Part shown: positions 49,101 to 56,289 of the stretch, piece after piece
How positions within the stretch are numbered: position 1 is the first letter of the stretch
Layout of the letters: each line of letters starts with the position of its first letter
From: Arenicella chitinivorans
GTDB taxonomy: Bacteria; Pseudomonadota; Gammaproteobacteria; Arenicellales; Arenicellaceae
Direction: 5' to 3'
NCBI RefSeq assembly: GCF_014651515.1
Contig: NZ_BMXA01000002.1
Coordinates: 717,501 to 781,500, forward strand
DNA length: 64,000 nt
Notes under the pieces: generated by a model
The model's input: only the letters and a program-made list of their open reading frames with translations
The model's database searches: none
Told to the model about the DNA's origin: nothing
Translations under genes and position numbers: made by a program

Positions 49101-51477
49101 ATCTGAGCGATCGTTTTTCGATGCTTGTGAGTATGCGCGCTGCGGAGTCGGCCAAAGTTTGAGCGCGACGTTGTCTAGCCTCCATTAGGCTTTGTTTGTG
49201 AGCTTCGAAGGCATCGTACAGCGCTTCGCGCTTTTCTAAAATGTCCGCTAAGAATTGTTCAAAACCACTGAATTGGCTTTCGAGGTCCTCGAGTTGCACC
49301 AGTAATTTGGCAAGTTGTTCGTCACATCTTTCCGGTGTGTCAGCAATGCCCAACGCATTGGTAATACTTTGTGAGAACAGTTTAAACTGGGCTGAAAACT
49401 GGGCGGTGGCTTCTTCCGAACCCAGACCTTTCTGTTTTTGCGAACCTTTGGCCTTAGTTTGATTTAAATTGGCGTAAACTTCTGAAATTCCATCGACAAT
49501 TCGGGTTCGTAGTGTCGTATCGTCAATCTTGAGTGTAGTGACCAGTTCAGATAACAAGTCCAGTTGCGCGGTAGTGTCATCGATGTCGGTGAGGACCGGG
49601 CGGATATCCGCGTTTGTCTCTGCGTTTTCGATTGCCGCTGCAAATTCAGTGGTGCGTTCCGTGTAGGTGGTCAGTGCTGATTCACGGCCAAGAAAATCAA
49701 CAGTGCTGGCTCCCAATGTCTGTTCTGCCTCAACCAGTTCAGCATCCATTTGCGCGAGGTCATCCTGATTAATGTATCGGTACTCGCGAATGGTCGCGAT
49801 GTGACCACGTTGTTTGCGAATGTCCGCGATCGCGCTAATAAACTGTGACGCGGTTTCCCATGTCGTTGTGGCGATGCGTGTGAGTAATGAGCGCTGTTGT
49901 GCTTTGGCCTCTTTAAGCGCCTGAGATGACTGCTTCTGAATGCTTTGGACTTTTTCGAATTCATCGATTACCAGTTCTGCAGTCTCTGCAATCTGGCGCA
50001 AATTTTTTGCGATGTCTGAATGGCGTGTGTCGTCCAGCCAATAGTGTTGGTCAAAGATTTTCTTGCTTACGGCATTGAGTTCTTCGTAATGACGCATCGA
50101 GACTTCATCGCTCTGAATTAGCTGGTTGATGGAATATAAGTCTGAAATTCCACGCACCAGCTCCGAGTTGCCAATGCGCCCCAGTTCGCTGGTGCTCTCG
50201 GGTTGTTGGCTCGCGTACTCGTCACTGATGTACGAAGTTTGCCAAACCTGCATGGGGTGAACTCGTGTTGGCTCCTGTTCCGCAGAGAAGACGATTAAGG
50301 TTCCATCATCGTACAGCGCATAGCCGTTGCTAAAGATTGGGTTTTGTAGGGACTTGGTGATTAAGTTGTAACTGAATAGGGCGACCTTGCCCGCCACGTC
50401 TTCGTAGAATACGAACAGCACGTCTTCGCCATTCGGTGAGCGAATGACCCGCTTGAATCGCAACCCATCAATGTCGCCAGGAAACGACTTGGTGTCCCCC
50501 GTTTCCAGATAGTAGCCACCTGGGAAGATAATGCCGTGGTCCTCTGGCAGTTGAATGCAGGAGTCACCAATGGCGTCGATGCGGTCGACATTTTCAGTTA
50601 AGGTGTTATACACCAAGTAGCGGGTTGTCGTTTCTTTGTACGGCGTAATCGCTAGCAGGACCAAATGTCCTACCAGCGCATAATTGATTTGGCCATCGTC
50701 GAGAGATTGGTTGGGTTCGTCTACCGGCTCGGAATATATCCCGAGACCGTCTTCTGTATTGTTCTCGATTTTGATCGTTAAGTCGCCACCAATGGTTTCG
50801 ACGAAAACTGTGTCAGCAATGTTGACGTGCGGATGTTTGCCGTGCACAAAGTGATCGCGATTGGTTTCGATCCACTCAAAGTCGTATTGATTCGGTAGCT
50901 GTATGTCTCGCTCGCCGCGATTGTCGATGTAGTCTAGCTGTTTGCCGTCAGGTGAGATAGACCACCTGAAAACTCGCAGGTCGTTCTCGCGTTCCCCAAC
51001 TTGGAAGCCAGCCAGAAGCTTGCCATTTTTATTGATCAGCTGAACTAATCGTGCCTCTTTGTAATAACGATAAAGTTCTTCAAAATCGCTTTTAAAGCGC
51101 GCTTCGAACAAAAAGGACTGGGTGATGTCGCTTTCAACCAGTTCCAGTTGATCTGCCTGGCGATCAAACGTAAACAGCGCGAAGACATCATTTACACGCG
51201 TGTCCTTTTTAAGTCCGATAAATACGTTGTAGCCGAACAATAGCTGGTCGCCGACCTGAACGATGTCTCGTGCGATGCAGTTATTCTCAGTGCGGATGCG
51301 TGTGCGTCCAATGGCGTTGAACTGAACGCCGCCGAACTCGGATAAGCGTTCGTTATTCAGAGTTTGTGTCAGCGTGCTAAGCGTGTGACCTTGTTCGGTT
51401 AGACGCTTGCGAATTATGTCGTACGCACCGGCTTGTGCGACGGCATTGTCGACAACTTGTGTATCGGTCTGCGGCAT
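46150..51477 (-). CDS. Giant AAA+ ATPase (DUF3686 type), membrane-stress operon
   Basis: A 1775-residue protein. The first 470 or so residues are beta-rich with DUF3686-like repeats. A coiled-coil region runs over about residues 480-950. A helical middle is followed by one AAA+ domain with Walker A SPPGYGKTTLMEYVA near residue 1295 and Walker B NVMLYLDDIQ near residue 1360. The C-terminal 250 residues are helical and coiled-coil. Relatives are often named DNA repair ATPase, but nothing here shows a DNA role. It is the last gene of the PspA-flotillin operon, 18 bases after the small TerB-like gene. By inference an ATP-driven remodeller acting on membrane-bound partners. Confidence 0.85.
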   Translation of the reverse strand: MPQTDTQVVDNAVAQAGAYDIIRKRLTEQGHTLSTLTQTLNNERLSEFGGVQFNAIGRTRIRTENNCIARDIVQVGDQLLFGYNVFIGLKKDTRVNDVFALFTFDRQADQLELVESDITQSFLFEARFKSDFEELYRYYKEARLVQLINKNGKLLAGFQVGERENDLRVFRWSISPDGKQLDYIDNRGERDIQLPNQYDFEWIETNRDHFVHGKHPHVNIADTVFVETIGGDLTIKIENNTEDGLGIYSEPVDEPNQSLDDGQINYALVGHLVLLAITPYKETTTRYLVYNTLTENVDRIDAIGDSCIQLPEDHGIIFPGGYYLETGDTKSFPGDIDGLRFKRVIRSPNGEDVLFVFYEDVAGKVALFSYNLITKSLQNPIFSNGYALYDDGTLIVFSAEQEPTRVHPMQVWQTSYISDEYASQQPESTSELGRIGNSELVRGISDLYSINQLIQSDEVSMRHYEELNAVSKKIFDQHYWLDDTRHSDIAKNLRQIAETAELVIDEFEKVQSIQKQSSQALKEAKAQQRSLLTRIATTTWETASQFISAIADIRKQRGHIATIREYRYINQDDLAQMDAELVEAEQTLGASTVDFLGRESALTTYTERTTEFAAAIENAETNADIRPVLTDIDDTTAQLDLLSELVTTLKIDDTTLRTRIVDGISEVYANLNQTKAKGSQKQKGLGSEEATAQFSAQFKLFSQSITNALGIADTPERCDEQLAKLLVQLEDLESQFSGFEQFLADILEKREALYDAFEAHKQSLMEARQRRAQTLADSAARILTSIEKRSLRLTEIDELNTYFASDALVLKSTEIVGQLRELDADVAADDIASRFKGLKEQAIRTLRDKTDIFEDGGKVIKLGPKHRFSVNQQELDLTIIPKEDRLTFHLIGTDYYEPVADERLHQSQQFWAMSQESETNTVYRAEYLSYLILETAQSGNGELSMQQLLVDAQDLGALTKIARDFSTPLYKHGYQKGIHDHDAARILHAILPAIDAAGTLIYEPEARGIAQLFWASVAQIHPDDGETKRQNWQQRAQSAARLHHLFNDNSALAQLSAELAGEIDSFLASHPIKLTQTSTNRVSAYLVDELALGNKGFAQSQHAKSLIDDCQHVLDSDSRHALEESLQTLATEPAQQWALAKHWLEAVARNQGDKTTLRFVPEAAANLVAKLELRPCSEKLQLQVDDLLGDHTRIDGQSLKFSIDEYMQRLAHHHQHVVPEYLAYLESRSALMKRERARLKLNSFKAKPLSSFVRNRLVNESYLPIIGDNLAKQMGAVGDSKRTDLMGLLMMISPPGYGKTTLMEYVANRLGLIFMKINCPALGHDVTSLDPEQAPNSTARQELEKINLAFEMGNNVMLYLDDIQHTHPEFLQKYISLCDGTRRIEGVWRGETKTYDMRGKKFCVVMAGNPYTESGEVFKVPDMLANRADIYNLGDILGGMEAQFALSYIENALTSNPVLAPLATRDMNDLYKLVGIAQGQNIATTELSHQYSAAEINEITNVLQKLFVIQELILKVNQQYIKSAAQADRYRTEPPFKLQGSYRNMNKMAEKVSAVMNDAEILQLMEDHYQGEAQLLTNGTEENLLKLAELRGNMTEDQARRWEQIKEDFRRTKSLGGDDADAGTRIANQVMDLVKGVGLLKTSLETSSQSHLEAQAAQQTTLISSLSKQQGKETKERLSALIHSMDQIGKSLREQPSPVVEVVNTPSPKIVSTLDALASAMENSIQPLILSMEKKMDIDLRTLERIQELTSKIEVARKHASETTRRRESGKKNEG

Positions 51478-51495
51478 GCTTGAATCCCTTTGCGG

Positions 51496-51753
51496 TTAGC
51501 CTTGATTGTTTACTTTGTCGAATAGTTCAGCCAGTTTGGCGCGTAGCGCAGGCGTGACTTCAGCCGGTTCAAGCCGCGCGATAATGTTTCGCAGTACACG
51601 AATTTCTTCCTGGTCAATCACGCTATCACGTTCTGCGATATCAATAATCGCTGTAAGTTCTCTGGCATCAAGTTTGCCGTCATTGGCAAATGCTTCAGCC
51701 GCCTTTAATGCCATTTCAACATGGTCGCGAGCGGAATCAGTTGAGTTGTTCAT
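51496..51753 (-). CDS. Small TerB-like helical protein
   Basis: An 85-residue acidic helical protein. LKAAEAFANDGKLDARELTAIIDIAERD and VIDQEEIRVLRNII (in pieces) resemble TerB-like domains. The start is placed at ATG 51753 (MNNSTDSARD), eight bases after AAGGAG; an ATG two codons upstream (51759) leaves only two bases. No activity is known. It lies between the flotillin and AAA+ genes and could act as an adaptor between them, an inference from position only. Confidence 0.75.
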   Translation of the reverse strand: MNNSTDSARDHVEMALKAAEAFANDGKLDARELTAIIDIAERDSVIDQEEIRVLRNIIARLEPAEVTPALRAKLAELFDKVNNQG

Positions 51754-51786
51754 TAACATTTCTCCTTCAGGTTGGTCGCGGGCAGT

Positions 51787-51815
51787 CGCCGAAGCCTGTG
51801 AAGCTGGCTTCGGCG
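51787..51815. repeat. Hairpin between flotillin and TerB-like genes
   Basis: CGCCGAAGCC pairs perfectly with GGCTTCGGCG, a 10-bp GC-rich stem with a nine-base loop, in the 78-base gap inside the operon. There is no T run downstream on the minus strand, so an mRNA stability or processing element fits better than a terminator. Confidence 0.55.
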
Positions 51816-51831
51816 CTCCATCATCAGATAA

Positions 51832-53682
51832 CTACTGAACTTCGTCAGGTTTGGGCATAAACTGAGAGAGTTGCCCCAATAGGTTTTGGATGGTATCGCT
51901 CTTATTAGTGAGGCCGTCGATCGCTTTGCCCATCGATAGTGACTTGGCGAAGGTGTCGAAGAAGTGCTCTTCACCACCGACGATGTCGATTTTTGCTTCG
52001 CGCAAGGCCGTGGCTAGCACTTCAGCATTCTCTTGCGATATCAGTTTACCGGCTTCTATAGAGGCCAATGTTTCTTTGAGCGCGGTTTCAAGCGTCATGC
52101 GGAACTCTTCATGAGATCGCGCGTCCTCGCTCATTGCATTCATGGCGGTGAACTTGTCGGTCAAACCTTCGGCCTCGGCTTTAAATTGTCGCAGTGTGAC
52201 TTCGGCTTCTGAGGTGCCCACTTGTAATTTGGCAGCGGCTTCGGACTCGCCTTTCTTGCGAATCACTTCGGCTTCTGAATCGCCCGTAGCACGAATAACC
52301 TCGGCCTGCGCTAGACCTTGGGCGGCTTCCTGTGCCTTAATGCCTTCTGCCAGTCGGATTTTAGCATTGGCGTCTTTATCTGCGGCTTCCAGATTGGCGC
52401 TGGCGAGCGTAGTGATCTCTACCGATTTGTGTTTGGCAGCAGTCTCGGCTGCTTCAGCTGCTTTCACTTCTCGCACCTTTTCTTCTTCGGCTAGCGCTTC
52501 AGCGGCTTTCACTTGAACTTGCTTGGCGCGATCAGCCTCAGAAACTTCGCGTACTTCGTTGATCTTCTCTTCCTCGATTGCAACGGTCTTATCAACCGCG
52601 ACGCGTTCGCGAATAATATCGGCGATGGCTTTCTTCTCACGTTCAACGTCTTTGTCGGCTTCGATGCGGGTCAGCTCGACTTCGCGGTCACTGTGGACCC
52701 GCTCCATGCGTTTGGTGCGGTCGACTTTTTCGACTTCGATCGCAACCGCGCGCTGGCGATTTTCATTGGCTATTTCAATTTCACGCTGTTGGTTCTCGGT
52801 TTGAATTGCTAGATCGCGCGCGACTTCGATAGAGGCGGTTTCTGCTTTGAGTCGTTCTTCTTCTTGAATCTTCAGAGTTTCAGCTTCCTCTCGGGCGATG
52901 ACTGTCGCCACTTCCCGTGCTTGTTTGGCCTCGGCATCTGCTTGTTGGCGCTCAAGTTCCAGCATGGCTTCACGAGCCTCTACATTTTTCTTAGTAATAG
53001 CCAATTCTTCGTCTTTCTCGAAGATATTGGTTTGAATGTTTTGGGTGGCAGTGAGTTCAGTAATTTTCTTGATGCCCTGTGAATCCAAAATATTGTGTGG
53101 ATCGAGTGCTGATTTTGGGGTTTGTTCAAGGTAGTCAATCGCCACGTCTTCGAGAGAGTAGCCGTTGAGGTCGCTTCCAATGGCGTCTACGATGGCGTCA
53201 CGAAAGCGTTGTCGGTCTTCAAATAGCTCCTCAAAGTCGACTTTCTTGCCCACTGTCTTAAGCGCTTCGGAAAATTTAGCAGCGAATAAGTCGTATACCG
53301 CATTGGTATCAGAGGCGCGTTGTGTGCCGACGCTTTTGGCGACGCGTAAAACGTCTTCTTCAGTCTCATTGACGCGTAGATAGAAGGCAACCGTGATATC
53401 GGCGCGCATATTATCTTTACAAATCAAGCCGTCTTTGCCGCGACGATCCACCTCGAGGGTGATGAGGGAGATTTTCATCAACTCCCTCATATGGATGATG
53501 GGTAAAACCATGCCGCCGGTGAAAGTCACCTTGGGCTTGGCGCGGAGTGTATTGATAATAAGCGCGGTGCCTTGTTCCACTTTGATGTAAAACTTCTTGA
53601 TAAGCATGAGCATGCCAAGAATAAAGACAATAAAGATGCCAACCCCGATCAGAAGTGGCGAGTAGACGGTGAGGTCTGCCAT
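51832..53682 (-). CDS. yqiK: Flotillin-family protein, YqiK type
   Basis: The 616-residue protein starts with a single membrane segment (about residues 8-28, LLIGVGIFIVFILGMLMLI). An SPFH/band-7 domain follows to about residue 190 (VEQGTALIINTLRAKPKVTF in part, ADITVAFYLRVNETEEDV). Then comes a long charged coiled coil rich in EAE/AEA repeats, as in bacterial flotillins that form membrane microdomain scaffolds. Pairing with the upstream YqiJ-like gene matches yqiJK of E. coli. The flotillin tail is probably cytoplasmic. Confidence 0.93.
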   Translation of the reverse strand: MADLTVYSPLLIGVGIFIVFILGMLMLIKKFYIKVEQGTALIINTLRAKPKVTFTGGMVLPIIHMRELMKISLITLEVDRRGKDGLICKDNMRADITVAFYLRVNETEEDVLRVAKSVGTQRASDTNAVYDLFAAKFSEALKTVGKKVDFEELFEDRQRFRDAIVDAIGSDLNGYSLEDVAIDYLEQTPKSALDPHNILDSQGIKKITELTATQNIQTNIFEKDEELAITKKNVEAREAMLELERQQADAEAKQAREVATVIAREEAETLKIQEEERLKAETASIEVARDLAIQTENQQREIEIANENRQRAVAIEVEKVDRTKRMERVHSDREVELTRIEADKDVEREKKAIADIIRERVAVDKTVAIEEEKINEVREVSEADRAKQVQVKAAEALAEEEKVREVKAAEAAETAAKHKSVEITTLASANLEAADKDANAKIRLAEGIKAQEAAQGLAQAEVIRATGDSEAEVIRKKGESEAAAKLQVGTSEAEVTLRQFKAEAEGLTDKFTAMNAMSEDARSHEEFRMTLETALKETLASIEAGKLISQENAEVLATALREAKIDIVGGEEHFFDTFAKSLSMGKAIDGLTNKSDTIQNLLGQLSQFMPKPDEVQ

Positions 53683-53722
53683 GACGTATTCCCTTTGTTA
53701 GTTGATTTGAGTGTTTAGTGAG

Positions 53723-54400
53723 TTACTCACCATTAAATTCAGATTTGGCGATGACGCGATATAAGTTGGTATTGCTTAGTTTTTCAATCACAACGACCTC
53801 ATCGCCTTTTTGAAATTCCTCATCACCGGTTGCGCGTACATTGAGCAAGATGCCAGCACCTCCATCGCTCATATAGGCTTCACCACGTTGTTGGTTCACC
53901 ACCGAAGAGCGCACCACGGCCTGTTGTCCGATAATATGTTTAGTTTCATCAATGTCGAGTTTGGCGAACAGCTTTCTAATCGGCTTGATTACCTGTGCGG
54001 TGGTCAGAACCGAGAGGTAAGTGGCAATAAAAAAAATGGCGATGCAAGCAATGAAATTTAGTAGCTTGGTTGGAACAATCTGCCCCGCGAAATAGCTTGA
54101 GTAGTAGCAAAGTATCCATCCAATCAGTGAGATAATGCTGAGTGTGATGGTGAGAGGAACACCACCTAGACCAAACTTAAGCAAGAGTCCGGCAATGCCC
54201 GTTTGTGCTTGTGCTGAGTCGGCAGCGTCAACATCGCCATCGTAGTCGAGATCCAAAATGTCGAGATCGACCATGCCCAATACAGCCACGATCCAGTAGA
54301 GTAGGCAGATGATCAACAAAAAGGTGTATATCACAGTTGGGAAAGAAGTCACCGTTTGATGAAACGGGTCCATGCTTTCATGTAAAAATATCGCGAACAT
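53723..54400 (-). CDS. yqiJ: NfeD/YqiJ-like membrane protein with OB-fold domain
   Basis: The 225-residue protein has an N-terminal membrane segment near residues 25-45, an acidic loop with LDLDYDGDVDAADS, two or three more segments at about residues 75-140, and a C-terminal OB-fold-like domain (IIGQQAVVRSSVVN, GDEVVVIEKLSNTNLYRVI). This is the YqiJ layout, the usual partner of YqiK flotillin. GGAGG lies directly upstream of the start. It is the third gene of the operon. Confidence 0.9.
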   Translation of the reverse strand: MFAIFLHESMDPFHQTVTSFPTVIYTFLLIICLLYWIVAVLGMVDLDILDLDYDGDVDAADSAQAQTGIAGLLLKFGLGGVPLTITLSIISLIGWILCYYSSYFAGQIVPTKLLNFIACIAIFFIATYLSVLTTAQVIKPIRKLFAKLDIDETKHIIGQQAVVRSSVVNQQRGEAYMSDGGAGILLNVRATGDEEFQKGDEVVVIEKLSNTNLYRVIAKSEFNGE

Positions 54401-54423
54401 CTATCCTCCAGTTTCGCAGGATT

Positions 54424-54463
54424 GGGGTTTTCGTCGGTGTTTTAACACATTTCTGAAAACCCC
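54424..54463. repeat. Hairpin between the PspA-like and YqiJ-like genes
   Basis: GGGGTTTTC (54424-54432) pairs with GAAAACCCC (54455-54463), and GTGTT with AACAC inside. The perfect outer stem sits in the 130-base gap between the second and third genes of the operon. It could tune downstream expression. Confidence 0.5.
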
Positions 54464-54530
54464 GGGGAGCTTGGCACTAGACTATATCAATGGCGTGCCA
54501 ATTCATGGCTGGTATTTTCAAACTGAATGA

Positions 54531-55223
54531 CTACTTTTTCTTTTGTTTAGCTTTGATGCGCTGCAGTACTTGATCCGCTGAATTCTCGCTGGTGATACCT
54601 GCGTCGCGAAGTTTTTGATCCAGCGATGAATTCGATGATTCTTCTGCCATTTCTGCCGCAGCGCTCATTTTCGCTGCATTCAGTTTTTGCTTCTCCTGAA
54701 TTCGCTCAAGTGAATCGAGTGCAGTGCGAAGCTTGGAATTGCTACCATTATGGCGTTCTGCGACCACGCGTTGCGCGCGCTGAACGGCCTCTGTTGCCTT
54801 GATAGTCTCGGTCTGCTGTTTCAGTTGTTTAATCTGGTGTTCTGCATTTTTCATCGAGTCTCTCAAGGCGTCTGCTTGAGACTTATATTGCTTGCCTGCT
54901 TCAGATTCCGCTTCGAGACGATCTTCGAAATTGGCGACACGCTCTGCAATTTCGACGGCCAACGACTCATCACCTTTTTCGAGCGCGCTTTCAATAAAAC
55001 CTTCGTGCTTCTTAATATCGGCTTTTAACGATGATGCGCGCTCCTCAGCTAGCTTTTGCTGAGCAATAAGCGATGCCAGTCCGTCCTTGGACTTGTTCAG
55101 CTCCTCTGATGCATCTCTAATCTCCTGGTCAAGAATTCGTAGCGCTTGCGCGTCGACAATTGCTTCACCAGCTTCGTTCACACCACCTCGAAGGGCAGTT
55201 ATCATTTTGGACCAAATATTCAT
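54531..55223 (-). CDS. yjfJ: PspA/IM30-family protein, YjfJ type
   Basis: The 230-residue protein is almost entirely helical with the PspA/IM30 start (MNIWSKMITALRGGVNEAGE) and long coiled coils (LKADIKKHEGFIESALEKGD and LRDSMKNAEHQIKQLKQQTE). PspA proteins assemble on stressed membranes, stop proton leakage and, in some bacteria, bind the PspF activator. It is second in the operon, 46 bases after the YjfI-type gene, the same pair as yjfI-yjfJ of E. coli. The lysine-rich C-terminus (IKAKQKKK) is notable. Confidence 0.93.
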   Translation of the reverse strand: MNIWSKMITALRGGVNEAGEAIVDAQALRILDQEIRDASEELNKSKDGLASLIAQQKLAEERASSLKADIKKHEGFIESALEKGDESLAVEIAERVANFEDRLEAESEAGKQYKSQADALRDSMKNAEHQIKQLKQQTETIKATEAVQRAQRVVAERHNGSNSKLRTALDSLERIQEKQKLNAAKMSAAAEMAEESSNSSLDQKLRDAGITSENSADQVLQRIKAKQKKK

Positions 55224-55269
55224 TGTGGACTCCGATCTATGGTTGTCAGTTCAGTGCCGTCCTGGCAGG

Positions 55270-55899
55270 TTAAATTTTTAAGAATGCTCTGAATGCTTCA
55301 GTTGCTTGGATAACGTTTTCCGCAAGGACTTCAATCTCGTGCACGACGTCATTAATGCTGGATGTGGCGCTGAGTGCGCCGAACATGTGGTAGTAGTCAC
55401 CATGTGTTTCATCGTGGTCAAGGCTAATTGTCGAGAGCGGTAAATACTTGTGTGTCTTTAACACATACTCGTTGAATTTGGCGGTGTCTTTGACATCGTC
55501 GGCCGAGAACAGAACCGCCTCAGCCAGTATCTGATCGCCACCTGCTGTGATGAAAATTGGTAGATCTCCGTATTCGTGCATGGCGATTACTATTGACGAG
55601 TCGATGCCATCAATGATCTCAATTGAGCAGCTGCCGTTGCTGAATGTGGGGCGATCTTTTAAGGCGGTAAAAAGGCTTTCTGTTGTCCAGCGGTGTGCGA
55701 CGCTATTGTTCATGTTTTTTTGTTCTCCTATGTCTAATCCTGTGCTGCCGTTCAGCTGAGAATAGCGAAGCATTTTCTCAACCTTGTTTAGCTGAGTGCC
55801 ATTCTCTGGAAGTATCCAGACTTCTTTTTTAACCAGGCCCTGTTCTCGCAATCTTTTGCGGTATTCTCGCTGATAGTCTGCTGATGTTTTTCTCTTCAT
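55270..55899 (-). CDS. yjfI: YjfI/DUF2170 protein with basic N-terminal extension
   Basis: The 209-residue protein has a DUF2170/YjfI domain from about residue 63 to the end (MHEYGDLPIFITAGGDQIL, THKYLPLSTISL, YYHMFGALSATSSINDVVHE). YjfI of E. coli is about 133 residues. The extra N-terminus begins KRKTSADYQREYRKRLREQG and VKKEVWILPENG, a strongly basic segment resembling short ribbon-helix-helix-type DNA-binding regions. The first ATG is apparently leaderless, seven bases after the -10. A second in-frame ATG (MNNSVAHRW, 55711) has AGGAG ten bases upstream, so two products are possible. First gene of the operon and possibly its own regulator. Confidence 0.87.
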   Translation of the reverse strand: MKRKTSADYQREYRKRLREQGLVKKEVWILPENGTQLNKVEKMLRYSQLNGSTGLDIGEQKNMNNSVAHRWTTESLFTALKDRPTFSNGSCSIEIIDGIDSSIVIAMHEYGDLPIFITAGGDQILAEAVLFSADDVKDTAKFNEYVLKTHKYLPLSTISLDHDETHGDYYHMFGALSATSSINDVVHEIEVLAENVIQATEAFRAFLKI

Positions 55900-55949
55900 G
55901 TAAATAGAATATATATTACATGTAAATCTGTCAATGGTGTTACATGTAA
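55894..55949 (-). promoter_or_regulatory. Operator-promoter region of the YjfI-PspA-flotillin-AAA+ operon
   Basis: On the minus strand a perfect -35 (TTGACA, 55929-55934) is followed after 17 bases by TATTCT (55906-55911). The palindrome TTACATGTAA occurs at 55916-55925, between the two boxes, and again at 55940-55949, upstream of the -35. A third, 8/10 match (55894-55903) overlaps the start codon. Spacings are 22 and 24 bases. The ATG is seven bases after the -10, so the transcript would be leaderless. Confidence 0.75.
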
Positions 55950-56245
55950 TATTTTCTTTGGTTTAAGATTTTCTTAGATAAGGTTAAAAAATTGCCGTGC
56001 GGCGGTAGCGCGTTGTACATGCACTGCCAAAGACAGCGGGTAGCCGCGCTTGATCCGTGCGGTCCAAGCCTGTATTAACAAAGAGGTATTTTGGAAGCAT
56101 GAGTCGCCAGTGCAGGACGCTGCTGATAATTGGTCTCGACTATAATGTTGCTGGTATCGTCAAAAAACGGTCGTGCCGAGTGGGGTATCTCAGCGCAGTT
56201 TATAGCTCGTTTGGAATGCGCTTGCTGCATAAATCCTTCTAAAAT
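55950..56245. other. Intergenic region without clear genes
   Basis: About 300 bases between the YjfI-type operon promoter and the M14 carboxypeptidase terminator. A small frame at 56057-56242 (plus) has no recognisable features. It holds only upstream promoter DNA of the operon. Confidence 0.5.
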
Positions 56246-56274
56246 AGGTCTGGCTCAATCCGTGAACCAGACCT
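56246..56274 (-). terminator. Terminator of the M14 carboxypeptidase gene
   Basis: On the minus strand AGGTCTGG pairs with CCAGACCT, followed by ATTTTAG, starting 16 bases after the stop codon at 56290. Confidence 0.78.
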
Positions 56275-56289
56275 CAGCGATCTACTGTG

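Noticed and set aside
46150-51477. Reading the giant AAA+ protein as an SMC or RecN DNA repair protein
   Set aside because: A single AAA+ domain lies near residue 1295, with no split ABC ATPase head, and the neighbours are membrane proteins.
56057-56242. 61-codon frame between the YjfI-type and M14 genes
   Set aside because: No signal, no domain, and it overlaps the start of the M14 terminator.
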